Shown here one piece after another: positions 53,401 through 64,000 of a stretch of 64,000 nucleotides of DNA (its first letter is position 1; every line of letters begins with the position of its first letter). This DNA comes from Pelecanus crispus. Its lineage: Eukaryota; Chordata; Aves; Pelecaniformes; Pelecanidae. The stretch spans positions 27,961,150 to 28,025,149 of the forward strand of contig NC_134653.1 in the NCBI RefSeq assembly GCF_030463565.1, in the 5' to 3' direction. The position numbers and the translations under genes were made by a program. The notes under the pieces were generated by a model. That model saw nothing but the letters and a program-made list of their open reading frames with translations, was not told where the DNA came from and searched no databases.

Positions 53401-54858
53401 ACCTGCAGCCCCAGGCAAAAGCTTGCTTGTTCCTTAAAAATCACCCCAGAAATGGGGAAAACAAAACCAGAGGTAACAGGAGGGTCCAGCAGTGATCTGT
53501 CACTGTGTATGTGCAAAACCATCCCCTTTCAGGAAATAGATGTATTTTTAAATCAAAGGCCAAATGAATCCATAGTGGCAAGTGTGCAACACACAGTAGT
53601 TCTTCTTTTCCAGGAATATTTTCTTCTGAATTGGTTTGTGAATTGTAAATGTTTACAGTACAGCAGGTTACTATTACTAAGCCTGCAGATGCAGAATGGG
53701 TAAATACTGTCTGGAAAAGAGAGCTGCCTCTAGTACCATCATGTTTCAGTCTTTCCTGTGAGTGATTTGAGCAAAGATTACAGATGGGAGTTCTTCCAAT
53801 TCGTTCCTCGGGCAGCTCCAAGGGCCCCCAGACAGAGACCTTTTTCAAAGCCCACCCAAAATGGACTGAAGTGTGGGATTCAGACATATTTTTATGGAAA
53901 CTCTGAGTTTCTGATGCCTTGAGTTTTGAAGCTGAGTGCACATTGCCATGAATTCAACTGCTTCCAAAAGGAAGGGGAACCCAGAAGATGGCAGGCAGCA
54001 ATGGTACATCATTGCTGCTCAGACCTGTGCTTACATCTGCCTTAGGTCCCTGGGCAGGGGGAGGACAATAGGACAAGGCAGGAGGAAATCAGCAAAGGAA
54101 CTCCTGAGCAGTGTTTCTGTTCTGGCAGGCCCTCATACCCTCCTGCAGCTGAGACAAAGAGTTTGGGTTTGCTTTTTTCAGGCTTTTAGTTGGATTCCAT
54201 GATTTGATAGAAGGTGGCATATCAGCCACTACAAAGGTGTATAATGCAAACTCAGCTATGTGGCTAGGCTGATGTGAAGTTCTGGAAGGACATAATTCCC
54301 AAAACCCATAAAATGTGACAAGGATTGTAATAAAGACTAAAGCTGCCCCTGGGCGTACATGAAGTCAGCTTGGCTGAGCTCTGAAGGGAGTGAGATCATG
54401 GGCAGAAAGCAGCCTGGGAACTGAGATTTGTTTGGCCTCTTCCAGTATGAGATGGTGAGCTTCCCAATGCATTTCATCGCTTCCCCCATGAATCTTAGAA
54501 AAGAAGGCCTTAAGTAGAAGCTTGGACAAGTAGAGTTCTCCAGTTTGGGCTGGCAAACAAGGGAAAAGAAGAAAAATGGGAAACTGATAACTACTTTTTA
54601 GATTTCGTGCAATGTCTGATTTGCACATAGTCCTCCACAGGGAGTAAGTGGGATTGATCATTTGGATTCTCATCTCTGTGGAGCTAGTGGGACTGAGCTC
54701 CAGGATGATGACCTCCTTCCAGCAGAGAGGCTCCCAGTGTTCCTCTCTGGCCTTGGTTCAAACAAGGACAGGGCAGGAATCACAGTGCTTGACTGACTGA
54801 AGAAAAATGTGCTGGATGATATTGTTTACTGCTTCTCTAGAGGATATAAGATATATAA

Positions 54859-54919
54859 CAGTTGGGCTTGATGATCTTAAAGGTCTTTTCCAACCTAAAC
54901 AATTCTATGATTCTATGAA
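54859..54919 (+). repeat. CR1 LINE 3' end, about 60 bp
   Basis: Only the terminal CR1 box survives here: a GATGATCTTAAAGGTC-type block, TTTTCCAACC, and two TTCTATGA repeats. This is an extremely 5'-truncated insertion. Confidence 0.85.
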
Positions 54920-55879
54920 TTCAGCTTCTGGCTGGCATTGCCCACAGGCAGTGAGAGCAGATAGGAAAGCTCTAATCCTCCATCCAAAGGAGCAGGATAT
55001 TTATTCATTTATGTCATTCGTTATTCATTTATTCACTCTCAGGTCTTTGACTCGGTTGCCCCTTCTGCTGGGGCTGCGAGCTCTACGGCACGCTGAAGGG
55101 CTGAGCTGCAGCAGCAGGGCATTTGGGCTGAAATAGCCACATGAATGGAGGCAGCCCTTTGCAGAGCTCCTGGCCCCAGTGAGGAGTTGTCTTTCCTTGT
55201 AAGCTCAGCTCTTCTCACCTGCCAGAGCTCTCACATCCATCCCAGCTCCCACCAAAAGCCTGTAACAACACAGCCAAGCTTATTGACACTGCTGCAGTTC
55301 AAAATCCAAGTTCGCCCCTCGACTCCGTTCCCAGGACCCCTAATGCAGCTCTGACCTGGGGCGGTTTCGCCTTCCCCCGAGAGCAGCCAGGTCAGAGAGG
55401 GCTCCCAGCACCGCAGCACCTGGGGCACTCAGGAACCCGTCCCCAGGTCTCACAGGTGCCCGCCTGTCTCTTGTCTTCTCCTCTCTCCCCAGATATGTTG
55501 CTTTAACCTCCTGTCCCCTCATCTTCCAGCTGGGTTTTGTTCTTCAAAGGGCAGCCAGGGTGGAGGTGGTGGAAAACACAAAGACTCCCTCCCCCACCGG
55601 TGATTTCATTTCCCATTAACTGAGGGTTTAAAGGGAAATCTCAGGGCTCATTAAGGCTCTGATGACAGCTTAACCTTCTCCTGCAGACATCCAACACCAG
55701 GCCCATTCCTCCGTCTGAAACCAGGGTGGCGGTAACCTTAGACCTGACTGCTGAGCACGGCTGACAGCTCTGGAAAGCATAACCAGCACGAGAGCGGAGG
55801 ACGTCAGGTTTGTGCAGACCTTATCAGCCCACCCTTTCAAAGCGTGTTTTGTCACAGATTTGACACAGCTATGCGGGGA

Positions 55880-57000
55880 GCAGAGACTCCGCTCTCTCCT
55901 CGACAGCTGAATGCGATCGCTCCCGCCGTTCGTTCCCCGGGGCAGCCCCGGGCCGGCGCCTGACCCCGCTGCACCCGCGGGGGCCACGCCGCCCCTTGGC
56001 CTCTTCCAGCCACCTTGCGCTGCCTCCTGCCATCCCGCACAGCTCAGGGAAGAGCCCCGTTGCTCCAACCAAGAGGAAGCAGAGGTTTTAGCACGAATTA
56101 CTAAAAACCGAAAGCCCTCTGTGCATTAGCGAAGGCAAGAGCCTCTCGAGCAGTAAAGCGCCTGGCAGCCAGCTGAGGCTCACGCGGGCGCCCCAGCCCA
56201 GCTCTCAGGGGCGCGTCCCTGTTCCCCCAAGCGACCGGCCGTTCTCAGCTCGCAGGAGCGACCCGCTGACAGCCCCCGCCCCTCGCACGCCGCGGGCCCG
56301 GAGCCGAGCGCAGCGCAGCCCCCCCAGGAGGCGGCTCCCAGCGCCGGGCGGGCCCCGCCCACCGCCCCCGGGGGCGGAGCTGCCCCCGAAGCCCCGCCCA
56401 CTCCCCCGTCCCGCCGCTTCACGCTTCTCTCCCGCTGATTGGCCGTCTCCTGGGAGGCACGTCATCTGCTTTGCCTCTTCCCCGCCTTCCCTGAGCCGCC
56501 TATCACTGGGGCCGCCCGCTGCCATTGGCCACGGAGGCTCGCCCCGCCCCCAGGGGGTGGCACCCCCGGGGCTCTCCCCCTCCCGGCCCGTCTCCTGCTG
56601 CAGCGGGTCCGTTCCGGGTTGGCGGCGGGCGAAGGCCGAGGGCATGAGGCGCACTCTGATTGGCCAGCTCGCTCCGCCTGTCGCGTCGGGATTGGCCGGG
56701 CGCGGCCCGTGGGGGCGTGGCGGCGGCGGCGGCGCGTGGGGGGGCGTTAAAGGGCCCGCGGCGCGGCCGAGCGCTGTTGCTGTGCACCATGGCCTACCAG
56801 GGCTTCGCGCAGGAGTACCTGGGCATGCCGGCCGTGACGCGGGCCTACACCACCGCCTGCGTGCTCACCACCGCCGCCGTGGTGAGGGGTCCCTGCGGGG
56901 GGAGGCTGCGGCGGGGAGGTCAGGGTCCCTGAGGGGGAGCTGTGGCGGGGGAGCCAGGGGGCTGGCTGGGGGCGGTGGGTGCCCGGCAGCGGGTGGCAGC
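55880..57000. promoter_or_regulatory. CpG island spanning the DERL3 promoter and exon 1
   Basis: Base composition shifts abruptly from AT-rich or neutral to strongly GC-rich with frequent CpG. Repeated CCGCCC / GGGCGG GC boxes occur near 56345-56400 and 56545. The island covers the upstream region, 5' UTR, first exon and start of intron 1 of DERL3, as expected for a vertebrate housekeeping or stress-gene promoter. A TTAAAG stretch about 40 bp before the ATG might serve as a weak TATA-like element. Confidence 0.8.
56438..56695 (+). promoter_or_regulatory. cluster of four inverted CCAAT boxes with a UPR-like ACGT element
   Basis: ATTGG (inverted CCAAT, the NF-Y site) occurs at 56438-56442, 56524-56528, 56659-56663 and 56691-56695, three of them within GATTGGCC. 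The second is directly followed by CCACG, resembling the ER-stress element ERSE-II (ATTGG-N-CCACG) but with no spacer base. TGACGTGC lies on the minus strand at 56457-56464, an ACGT-core site like those bound by XBP1 and ATF6. NF-Y plus ATF6/XBP1 control fits what is known of Derlin-3, an unfolded-protein-response target. The binding itself is inferred. Confidence 0.6.
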
Positions 57001-60000
57001 CTCTCTGCCTGTCTCTCACAGCAGCTGGAGTTCATCACCCCCTTCCAGCTGTACTTCAACCCCGACCTCATCTTCAGGAAGTTCCAGGTGAGGCCTTGCC
57101 CGGGCTTTGGGGCCCCTCTTGCCCCTTCCCAGCGAGGGGTAGGTGCGGCAGGCTGGGCCCTGGGTGTCCCGCTCCCAGGGTGGGCAGGGAGTGCGGTGTG
57201 ATGCCACGGGGCTTCTTTCCCACTACCCCAACCTGCTTCGATTGGTGGGAGCTGGGTCACTGTTATGGTGTCCCCTCTTGTCACAGATGCTGGGATGGAG
57301 ATAACTTCTTCCAGCCTTTCCCTGCCATGCACCATCTTGGCTTTTCCTTTTTTCCTTGACTCAAAACCTGTCTCTTCTGTGACACTGAGATGTTTGGCCA
57401 GCTGATGTCAGGCGGGGTGGGGAAGGCTTTATTGTAGAGAGGCATGAACAGTGATTTACTTTGGCTCTGGGTGCTGGATCATGGCTGTTTGTCCCTTCCA
57501 GAAAAGTAGAGAAATCTTCTTTTGAGCACCTGGAGTGGCAAGATACTCTGATGTGGTCAAGGGAGGGAGGTCCTGCATGAAGATGGTGCAGCTGTCTGGT
57601 GTCCTGGGGTAGTTCTGAGTGGATGGGTGCATGACTGGGTGTCCCCAGTGGATAGGGTGATGGGCTGCTGTACATGTGATGGGGAGAGACCTGTCTGTCC
57701 ACCTCCTTTTCTCTCTCTCTCTTTTCTTTCAGATATGGAGGCTGATCACCAACTTCCTCTTTTTTGGGCCCCTGGGATTCAGTTTCTTTTTCAACATGAT
57801 ATTTCTGTATCCTTTGGTCTCGGTGAAGCTCTCTGCTCCCTTTTTGGCTTAGGCGCGACTTCCCCCCATCCATCATCTTCCCCAGGCTGACTTGTCTTGC
57901 CAGCAGTCTAGGGCTGTGGATTCTTCCCTTGGCTCTTTTGGTCTGAATTGAAGCTATTCCCCCAACAACTGCGGCCACCTCCTGCACCACCATCTCTGCT
58001 TGCTGCAAGGCAGCCCCTGCCAAAAGGCTGAAGAAGCTGGCAGTGCTGCTGAGGCTGGAGAGCAGTGCCTGTTCTCAGGGTGAGGTCTGGCTGGAGCACA
58101 GCACATGCCTCTCTCTTTCCCTGGGGTCAGTGGTATGAAGTGAAGTTTGCACTGTTCTGCTCTGGGGCTTGGACACCTGGCTGACAGCTTCCTGTGATGA
58201 AATAGCCTGCAGTGGGCTTATTCCCTGTCAAGCTGTGCTGTGGGGACACAGGGTGGCCAGCTGTTAATTTCCTATACTGCAACCCCTCCCTTCTCTCCTG
58301 CTCTCAGGTACAGGTACTGCCGCATGCTAGAAGAAGGCTCCTTCCGTGGAAGGACAGCTGACTTTGTCTTCATGTTCCTCTTTGGAGGATTTCTCATGAC
58401 AGTATCCTTTTGAGTTGGTTGAGGCTCTTTGGTGTCTTCTGAGCTGCTGTGGATAGTGTGGGGCTTCTCTGCTGGCACTCTGTATCCTGGCTGTATTGTA
58501 TAGTCTGTAGCAGGCTTCTGCCTGCTGACCAGGACAGCTGGCTTGTGAACCTTCTTGGTGCCATGGGGCAGAGAGCCTTGTTGTGCCCCAGGCCTGCCAG
58601 GCTCATGCCATGAGGCTTGGGAGAGCTCTGTGGAGCGTGTGGTGGAGGGGCAGCTTCTGGCTGTATGGCACAGCTTGTACTCCTTGTCTTGCCCACCCTT
58701 GTCTCCTGGCCTGTGCCTCACCCAGTGTACTTAGAGCAGAAGCAAAATACAGGAAAAGCTGCCTGTACTTGTGTTGGTGTCTGCAGAAGCACTGATGCAC
58801 CTGGCAAGGGGATGGGCTGCCCAATCCCAGAAGAGGACGTGTGGCAGTGTGCTCAGGAAGCTCAGCCTGAAAAAGGAAGCCCCTTGTTATGCTCTGTGAG
58901 AAACTGTCCAGCTGTGGCAGGGCAACGGTGTCTGAGCTCTGGTGGGTGGAGCCCACTGCAGCGTGGCTACGATTGGCATCACATGGCCTCAGAAAACCAA
59001 GCTGCAGCTGGAAGAACACTGAGCCATAAGGACAAGGAGTGGGGCGCCCACATACTGTCTGCTGTCAGCACGTCAGGCAGCGTGAGCCCAGCACTCTTTT
59101 ATTGTAGGACAAAACAGTCTGGTGGGGAGAAATTTCTCCCTCCCAAGCATAAAACCTTTTCTGAATGTCTTGCTGCTGTCTTATGCAGATGGCTCAGAGC
59201 ACTGCTCTCCCCACAGAGCTCTGCATGAAGCTGTGTGAACTCTTGTGGCTGTCAGCCATCCTCAGGTGTTTGGCTAGTCAGGTCCAGGTGCCTGCAACAG
59301 CCCTGCGCTTGGCTGTAGGTGGATTTGGAGTCCAACTACAACAAGGGCAGGGGAATTTTTTGCCTCTGGCTGTCTCCTTGTGTTCTGGAGAAGAGGGCTG
59401 TGACTTGCAAGAGCCATCTCACTGCTGAAATTCTTCTGTAGAAGGCAGATACTAGATGTGAGCTGGTTGTTAACATGTGCCACATGTCCCAAGTGCTGTA
59501 AGAATGTGAAGGCCCTTCTCTGAAGGTCACTTTTGATGGTCACTTTGTAGAGGTGACTATATGAGCTCCCTGGTCTCTGGTGGTTGTAGACAGCAGTTCA
59601 AGGAGTGACCAATCTGTACGTGCCACTCCAGAGTGTCTTGTTCTGGGGTGGCAGGGAGGGAAGTGTGGGGTGGGGGTTTCAGTACATCTCAGCCATCCCA
59701 GGAAAGGTTTGGTGGCACAGGCAATGTCTTGCATGCTGTGATCAGCTGCCTGTAGTTCTGGGTTTCCTAGTCACAAGGCACCCTATGCTGCCTGGAGGTG
59801 GTGCACAGGGTGGGTAGCTTTTTTTCCTTGACTCGGTAGTTCCTAGCTATTTGGACTCTTTGCCAGCCTGTTTTTCCTGGGCCAGGCTTTCACCATCATG
59901 CTGGTGTACGTGTGGAGTCGCAGGAACCCTTATATTCGCATGAACTTCTTTGGGCTTCTTAACTTCCAGGCTCCCTTCTTGCCCTGGGTCCTGATGGGAT

Positions 60001-61312
60001 TCTCTCTGCTCCTGGGCAACTCCATCATCATCGACTTACTGGGTATGTCAAAGCTGGCAAGTGCTGGGAACAAGGACACTTTGCACTTTGCAGCCACAGT
60101 GCTCTCTATTGTCATAGATGCTACTGGGGCACTGGCACTGTCTCTTAGTTTTATCTTATTTAAGATGGGTGGGTTTCCTAAAGTGAGCTGGCTGAGGTTG
60201 CTGGGTGGCCAGCCTTGTGCCTGAGCTCTTGCTTGTGACCTGCATTTTGATGTGTCTTGCCCAGGGGCAGAAGTTGGGTATGGTGAGCTCTGCCTGACAC
60301 TTGTGCTGTGTCTTGTTTCCTGGGTGCCTAGTGCTGCCTTCAGGCTGACAGGCTCCCTGCTTGCTTGTGTGCCGATCACAGCAAACAGCCTGGCCCTCTG
60401 GCACTGCAGCACAGGTGGCTCTGGTGGGAGATGGGGCATGGGTATGCAGCTGAGGGATTCTTGGAGCTTCATCCTGCTTAAGCTCCCAGCTCTGGTTCAG
60501 CTGGCAAAGGAGTCACAGCTGGGCCTGACCTTGGTGACATCTCTCCCCAGGGATTGCAGTGGGTCACATCTATTATTTCTTGGAAGATGTTTTCCCCAAC
60601 CAGCCCGGAGGAAAGAAGTTGCTGTTAACCCCCAGCTTCCTGTAAGTAAAGCTGATTCTTTGTGGGCTTTTTGCTTTTTCCCAACCTGGGTCACTTTCAT
60701 AGCAAACTGCAGTCTGTGACAGCGTGGGGTGACCACAGGACGCAATTGCATGCTGATAGTACCTCAGCTCAACAGTTTATGCCTCTGCTGCAGAAAGCAC
60801 TGGCACTTTGCACACTATATACATAAGTACACAGGGTCCATAAAGTAGTTGCTGGTACCTTAAGCTTTGCTAGTTGAACTGGAGTGTTCTTACTGCTTGT
60901 GGAAATGCTAGGTGGAGGTAGGATTTTTTTCTGATGTATTTCTGTAGTTTAAGAAAGCAGAATGTGTTCTTCATGCTGAGGATCAAAGCTGACCTGGAGA
61001 TCAAGGAAGCAGGTACTGTCATTGTTACATATTGAGCTGAGCAAAAGAACAGTTAGTGCAGGTGCAATAGGTAGGTGGCTGTGGCACACAGCCAAGCCCT
61101 GTGAAGGGCTAGGATGTTCCTAGGAGGGCTGGGGGTTTTGTCCTCAGCTGGCTTTCCTAACCTGCCTGCTTGGTGGGATGGGCATGTCCCTTGCCAGGAA
61201 GATGGTATTTGACACACCTGAAGAGGATCCCAACTATAATCCTCTCCCTGAGGATCATCCAGGAAACCAACCTAGAGACCAAGACCAGAACCAGCAGCAG
61301 CATCCACAGTAA
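56789..61312 (+). CDS. DERL3: Derlin-3, ER-associated degradation factor (7 coding exons, 242 aa)
   Basis: Derlins are ER-membrane rhomboid-like pseudoproteases that help move misfolded proteins to the cytosol for proteasomal degradation. Coding exons: 56789-56881, 57022-57087, 57733-57806, 58308-58401, 59847-60042, 60551-60641, 61198-61312; lengths sum to 729 nt in one open frame. Seen in order: start [20 protein letters not shown], the WR motif at about residues 55-56 ([18 protein letters not shown]), [67 protein letters not shown] and [15 protein letters not shown]. There is no rhomboid catalytic Ser/His pair, as in other Derlins. The tail is Gln-rich and lacks the p97-binding SHP box found in Derlin-1 and Derlin-2; together with the position next to SLC2A11 this picks Derlin-3 over Derlin-2, although the core is very Derlin-2-like. 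The start lies in a CpG island. Introns 3 and 4 have U12-type donors. Confidence 0.96.
57807..58307 (+). other. DERL3 intron 3, U12-like donor
   Basis: The donor reads GTATCCTTTG, matching the minor-spliceosome consensus. The acceptor side has a long pyrimidine tract before CAG. The best branch-like string, TTCCTATAC, is imperfect and about 30 bases from the exon, which is farther than usual for U12 introns. The intron splits a Leu codon (phase 2). It may be a U12 intron with a diverged branch site or one shifting to U2-type splicing. Confidence 0.6.
58402..59846 (+). other. DERL3 intron 4, U12-type (minor spliceosome)
   Basis: The donor at 58402 reads GTATCCTTTT, and the branch site TTCCTTGAC at 59824-59832 matches the U12 consensus TTCCTTRAC. 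The branch A (59831) lies 15 bases before the exon, inside the usual U12 window, and there is no strong polypyrimidine tract. The acceptor is TTCCTAG and the intron lies between codons (phase 0). An unrelated-looking open frame inside the intron (58617-59228) shows no homology that I recognise. Confidence 0.85.
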
Positions 61313-61811
61313 CACAGGGAACTTCTCCATGTGGCCAGATTCCTCTCTTCTGGCTGGACTTATGCTGTGGCCCAGAGACTCTACTGGAATAACACCCGTT
61401 GCCATTCTGATGTGTAATGATTCACTGTTTGTATGGGTAACCCATCTTCCCCTTGTACCAAGTGGTTCCACAGAGCTTTGTACATAAGAACGGATGAATG
61501 CTTATGGAGGTGTTCTAGGGACAGGGGCTGGAAGTTGTGATGGCTCCTCAGTTACGCAGTGGGGAATAAGTATCACATGGGGTGTTAAACCAGTTACTCC
61601 TTCTCTTGCTGTTAATGACTTGCTGTGTGCCCAGTCACTCTTGCCCTCTGTACAAAGACTAATGCTCCTGGCTCTCATTGTTGTGAGACTTCTTTGTGGG
61701 CTTTCAATGAAGTAGTACTCCCAACTCTACCGTGGTAGACTGCTGCTCAGCCTTTTCCTTTCCTCCAAGCCCCCCACTCCTTTTTTGTTGTTGTTTCCAA
61801 AGAGTCTTTAC

Positions 61812-61817
61812 ATTAAA
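61812..61817 (+). terminator. candidate proximal poly(A) signal of DERL3
   Basis: ATTAAA lies about 500 bp after the stop codon and is followed by a T-rich stretch, a plausible first polyadenylation site. Confidence 0.5.
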
Positions 61818-62112
61818 GTCTTTATTTTTCAGTTGTGTGTCCATTTCTGCCAGGGGCAGAGGCAGCAATTCACCAGTACCCATTAGGACTTTGCTCAAAA
61901 CTGCCAGGCTGCTTGCTTGGAGTTTTCTTTTTTTAGTGGGCAAAGCGAAGTTCAGGCTAGCTGGAAGATGTCCTTCCCCTCCTCTGTCAGCAGGGCTGCA
62001 GAGCATGAGAAGGGGGGGTGGGGTGGGGTGTATCTAGTTGGAGAAAGGGACACCTGGGAAAGAACAGGACACTTGATCCAGGCAGTGACTGCAAGAAACA
62101 CTTGACACTAGT

Positions 62113-62118
62113 AATAAA
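62113..62118 (+). terminator. candidate distal poly(A) signal of DERL3
   Basis: AATAAA lies about 800 bp after the stop, with TGTCTGTCT-type GU-rich sequence just downstream. This is a stronger hexamer than the proximal one. Confidence 0.55.
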
Positions 62119-62149
62119 GGCTGTCTGTCTACACATGCAGTGTAATTCC

Positions 62150-64000
62150 ACCCTTGTTGAATTTTTTTAGTTCTGAAACTTAAACATCTGAATTTTAGGG
62201 GAAAACTAAACAAGCTAGTCCCTACCATGAACAGCTGTACTAAATGGATTAGATCATTCTTGCTAATGCAGTACATGTGTGTGCTTGTGCCAGACCTCAA
62301 AGCCTTTGGAGTAAATCTGCAAACACTGTATCTTGGGATAGCTCATTTGGTAATGTTGCTGTCTGCTCAGATAGACAAGCTTGCAAACCACCCCTAAAAC
62401 TACTAAGAGAAATGTGAGTAACCAGCATCCAATTAAGAATGATACAGAAGCCTTATGGCAAAGGAAGATTGAACCACAGCTCCTGCCCTCACACCTCCTT
62501 TGTGTGCTTCCTGTGAGAGGTAAAAACACCTTTTCTTAGTGGAAAAAATCAGACTTCATTTGAACAAGCTATTTTGCTGCACTTAGTTTCCCTCTAGGAA
62601 GAGGATGAAAGAACTGTACAGATGGCAATCTTGTTCTAGAAGGTACAGTGGTACTAAGAGCTAAGCAGCCTCAGATTTGACAGGTACTTTGCTTGTGACC
62701 TAATAACACAGAGCTGGTGTTTCAATCCCTGGAAAAAGTTTGTCTTTAAAGTCTGCAGATGCTGTTTTAAATTGCTTCTGAGATGGGACTTTGAAATGCA
62801 AGAGCTGGGCTATGCTTTCAGTGAGAGTACTAGATTAACCTAAGGAATTGTGATTACAGAGCAAGAAAGCTAGTCCCAGCTGTTCCCTAGTAGTCCTAAT
62901 ACATGGAGAAAGCCAGCTGAAGTTCTCTTTCTGGGACTTGGCCCCCTGGACTGTCCTGCCTTGCCCCGGCTGCTTGGAAGGACAATTCCTACAGCCTCTC
63001 TGGGGCTTGAGAAGCAGATGGAGGTATCTGTAAAGCCACTACAGAAGCTGCAGTCCTTGTGTGGCCATACCTTGTTGTGAACTCTAGGATTAGGTAACCA
63101 CAAGCTTCACAGCAATTCAAAAATTGCACCACAGATGCTAGTTTAAGGCTACAGCAGTTTCATGCTTCTTTTGGTCAAATTCCCTGAAGAGGCTGCTTGC
63201 AGAAGTACCTGATCATAACAAAGAGAGGCTGAAGTCTTCTCAGGAAGAGTTGGAGTTCTTATGTCCATGAGGCAAAATATGCATTCTACATAGGAGGCTA
63301 AGATGCAGCAGGAGTCCCAGGTTTTGTCTTGCTGAAATAACCTTTCAACCTCTCTAATAAGGAATAATGGCTAAAGTACCACTCTGGCACAGGAGCCTAG
63401 GATAAGATTGCAATGATATTATTGCTAAATTGCAAGGTTTTTTGTTTCTGCAGACTAACATCTGGAAAAAGTTCCCTCCCACCCAGGAATCGGAACTGGC
63501 TCTGCTATTACTCAAGCCTAAACACGATAAATTAAGGCCGGAAAGTGTTTTTTGACTGTGCTAGCAGTGTGGGTGGATCAGCACAGATCGTAAAACCTAT
63601 TGGCTTTATCATAAAGGCCTGAACATAACTGTCAGGCTGCCAGCAAAATCTGCCCTGCTTGCAACGCTCATCAGTTCTGGCAGTGAATTGTAGGAACTCT
63701 ATCAAAGAGCTGGTGTACCTCAACAGCAAGGTAGATTCTAATTATTTTTTTTAAGCAAGCTTGAATTTTTTTTAATATCACTTCAATGGATTTTCTGTTT
63801 TTAAACTCCCCAGGGAAAGACAGGTTGTTTCTACAGTTGCAAAATCCTGACACTGCAGTGCTAAGGGTATTTAAGAGACCCACTTTGCTTTGGGTGCTCT
63901 GTGTACTGTAACTGGCAGCTATGTGGCCTGACAATGACCACAGCAAAGCTCCTCGCTGAAGAGAAGCTGCAGTCGCAGTGATTGCAGGCTTCAACTTTTG
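62150..64000. other. right flank, no gene recognised
   Basis: No exon, RNA gene or repeat is recognised beyond the DERL3 3' UTR. In mammals the next gene on this side is SMARCB1, convergent with DERL3. I looked for its C-terminal exon on the minus strand and did not see it, so if synteny holds it starts beyond the window. Confidence 0.5.

Larger units (their letters stand above)
46617..55880. other. intergenic region between copy A and DERL3
   Basis: About 9 kb separate the divergent first exons of copy A and DERL3. I recognise only an AT-rich palindromic stretch (47364-47450) and a CR1 tail (54859-54919). Several open frames of 60-170 codons occur, but none shows a known domain, consistent splice sites or family resemblance. 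Regulatory elements are plausible but cannot be called from one sequence. Confidence 0.5.

Noticed and set aside
55670-56068. 132-codon minus-strand frame at the edge of the CpG island
   Set aside because: CpG islands are poor in stop codons. The frame is Arg/Gly/Ala-rich with no domain, and overlapping frames of similar quality exist on both strands.
57361-58023. Long minus-strand open frame (220 codons) across DERL3 introns 2-3 and exon 3
   Set aside because: It is antisense to DERL3, has no recognisable domain and spans the real exon 3 in the wrong direction; typical of stop-poor GC-rich sequence.
58617-59228. 203-codon plus-strand frame inside DERL3 intron 4
   Set aside because: No family resemblance. 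Low-complexity composition inside a well-supported intron makes it a chance frame.
60949-61012. Possible extra exon in DERL3 intron 6 (acceptor TTCTGTAG, donor-like GTACTG)
   Set aside because: Joining it to exon 6 creates an immediate stop, and skipping it gives the expected conserved Derlin C-terminus. It may be a rare alternative exon but has no support here.

Overview
The window is vertebrate nuclear DNA and almost certainly from a bird. It has multi-exon genes with GT-AG introns, several CR1 LINE copies ending in the (ATTCTATG)n-type tail, and the gene pair SLC2A11 / DERL3, which lies next to each other and head to head in mammals too. I cannot name the species.

Layout. From 1.4 to 46.6 kb, all on the minus strand, lies a head-to-tail array of four GLUT11-type (SLC2A11 family) sugar-transporter genes. 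Read from right to left these are: copy A (33,976-46,616), the copy closest to mammalian SLC2A11 but decayed to a pseudogene; copy B (20,191-29,130), open through exons 2-12; copy C (6,251-15,510), open through all 12 exons and predicted at 499 aa; and copy D (1,363-4,568), a remnant keeping exons 1, 2, 7, 8, 9 and 12. Copies B and C share the same exon lengths throughout exons 2-12 (99/161/125/130/149/188/111/102/76/128/207 nt), so the array arose by tandem duplication. CR1 LINE fragments lie in the 3' flank of D and in two introns of A. The two in A form an inverted pair around exons 7-11.

From 46.6 to 55.9 kb is about 9 kb in which I recognise no gene, apart from a 60-bp CR1 tail. A GC-rich CpG island with four inverted CCAAT boxes and an ACGT-core element resembling an unfolded-protein-response site follows. 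It drives DERL3 (Derlin-3; plus strand, 56,789-61,312, seven coding exons, 242 aa), an ER-associated degradation factor. DERL3 carries at least one U12-type (minor spliceosome) intron. From 61.3 kb to the end are the DERL3 3' UTR with poly(A) signals and sequence without recognisable genes.

How the genes relate. The transporters and DERL3 are not a functional operon; their proximity is conserved synteny. Two transporter copies are open and divergent, and the mammal-like copy is dead. Loss and retention of copies in this array is the main biological point of interest, because a member of this family (SLC2A11B) is known from pigeons to affect iris pigmentation.
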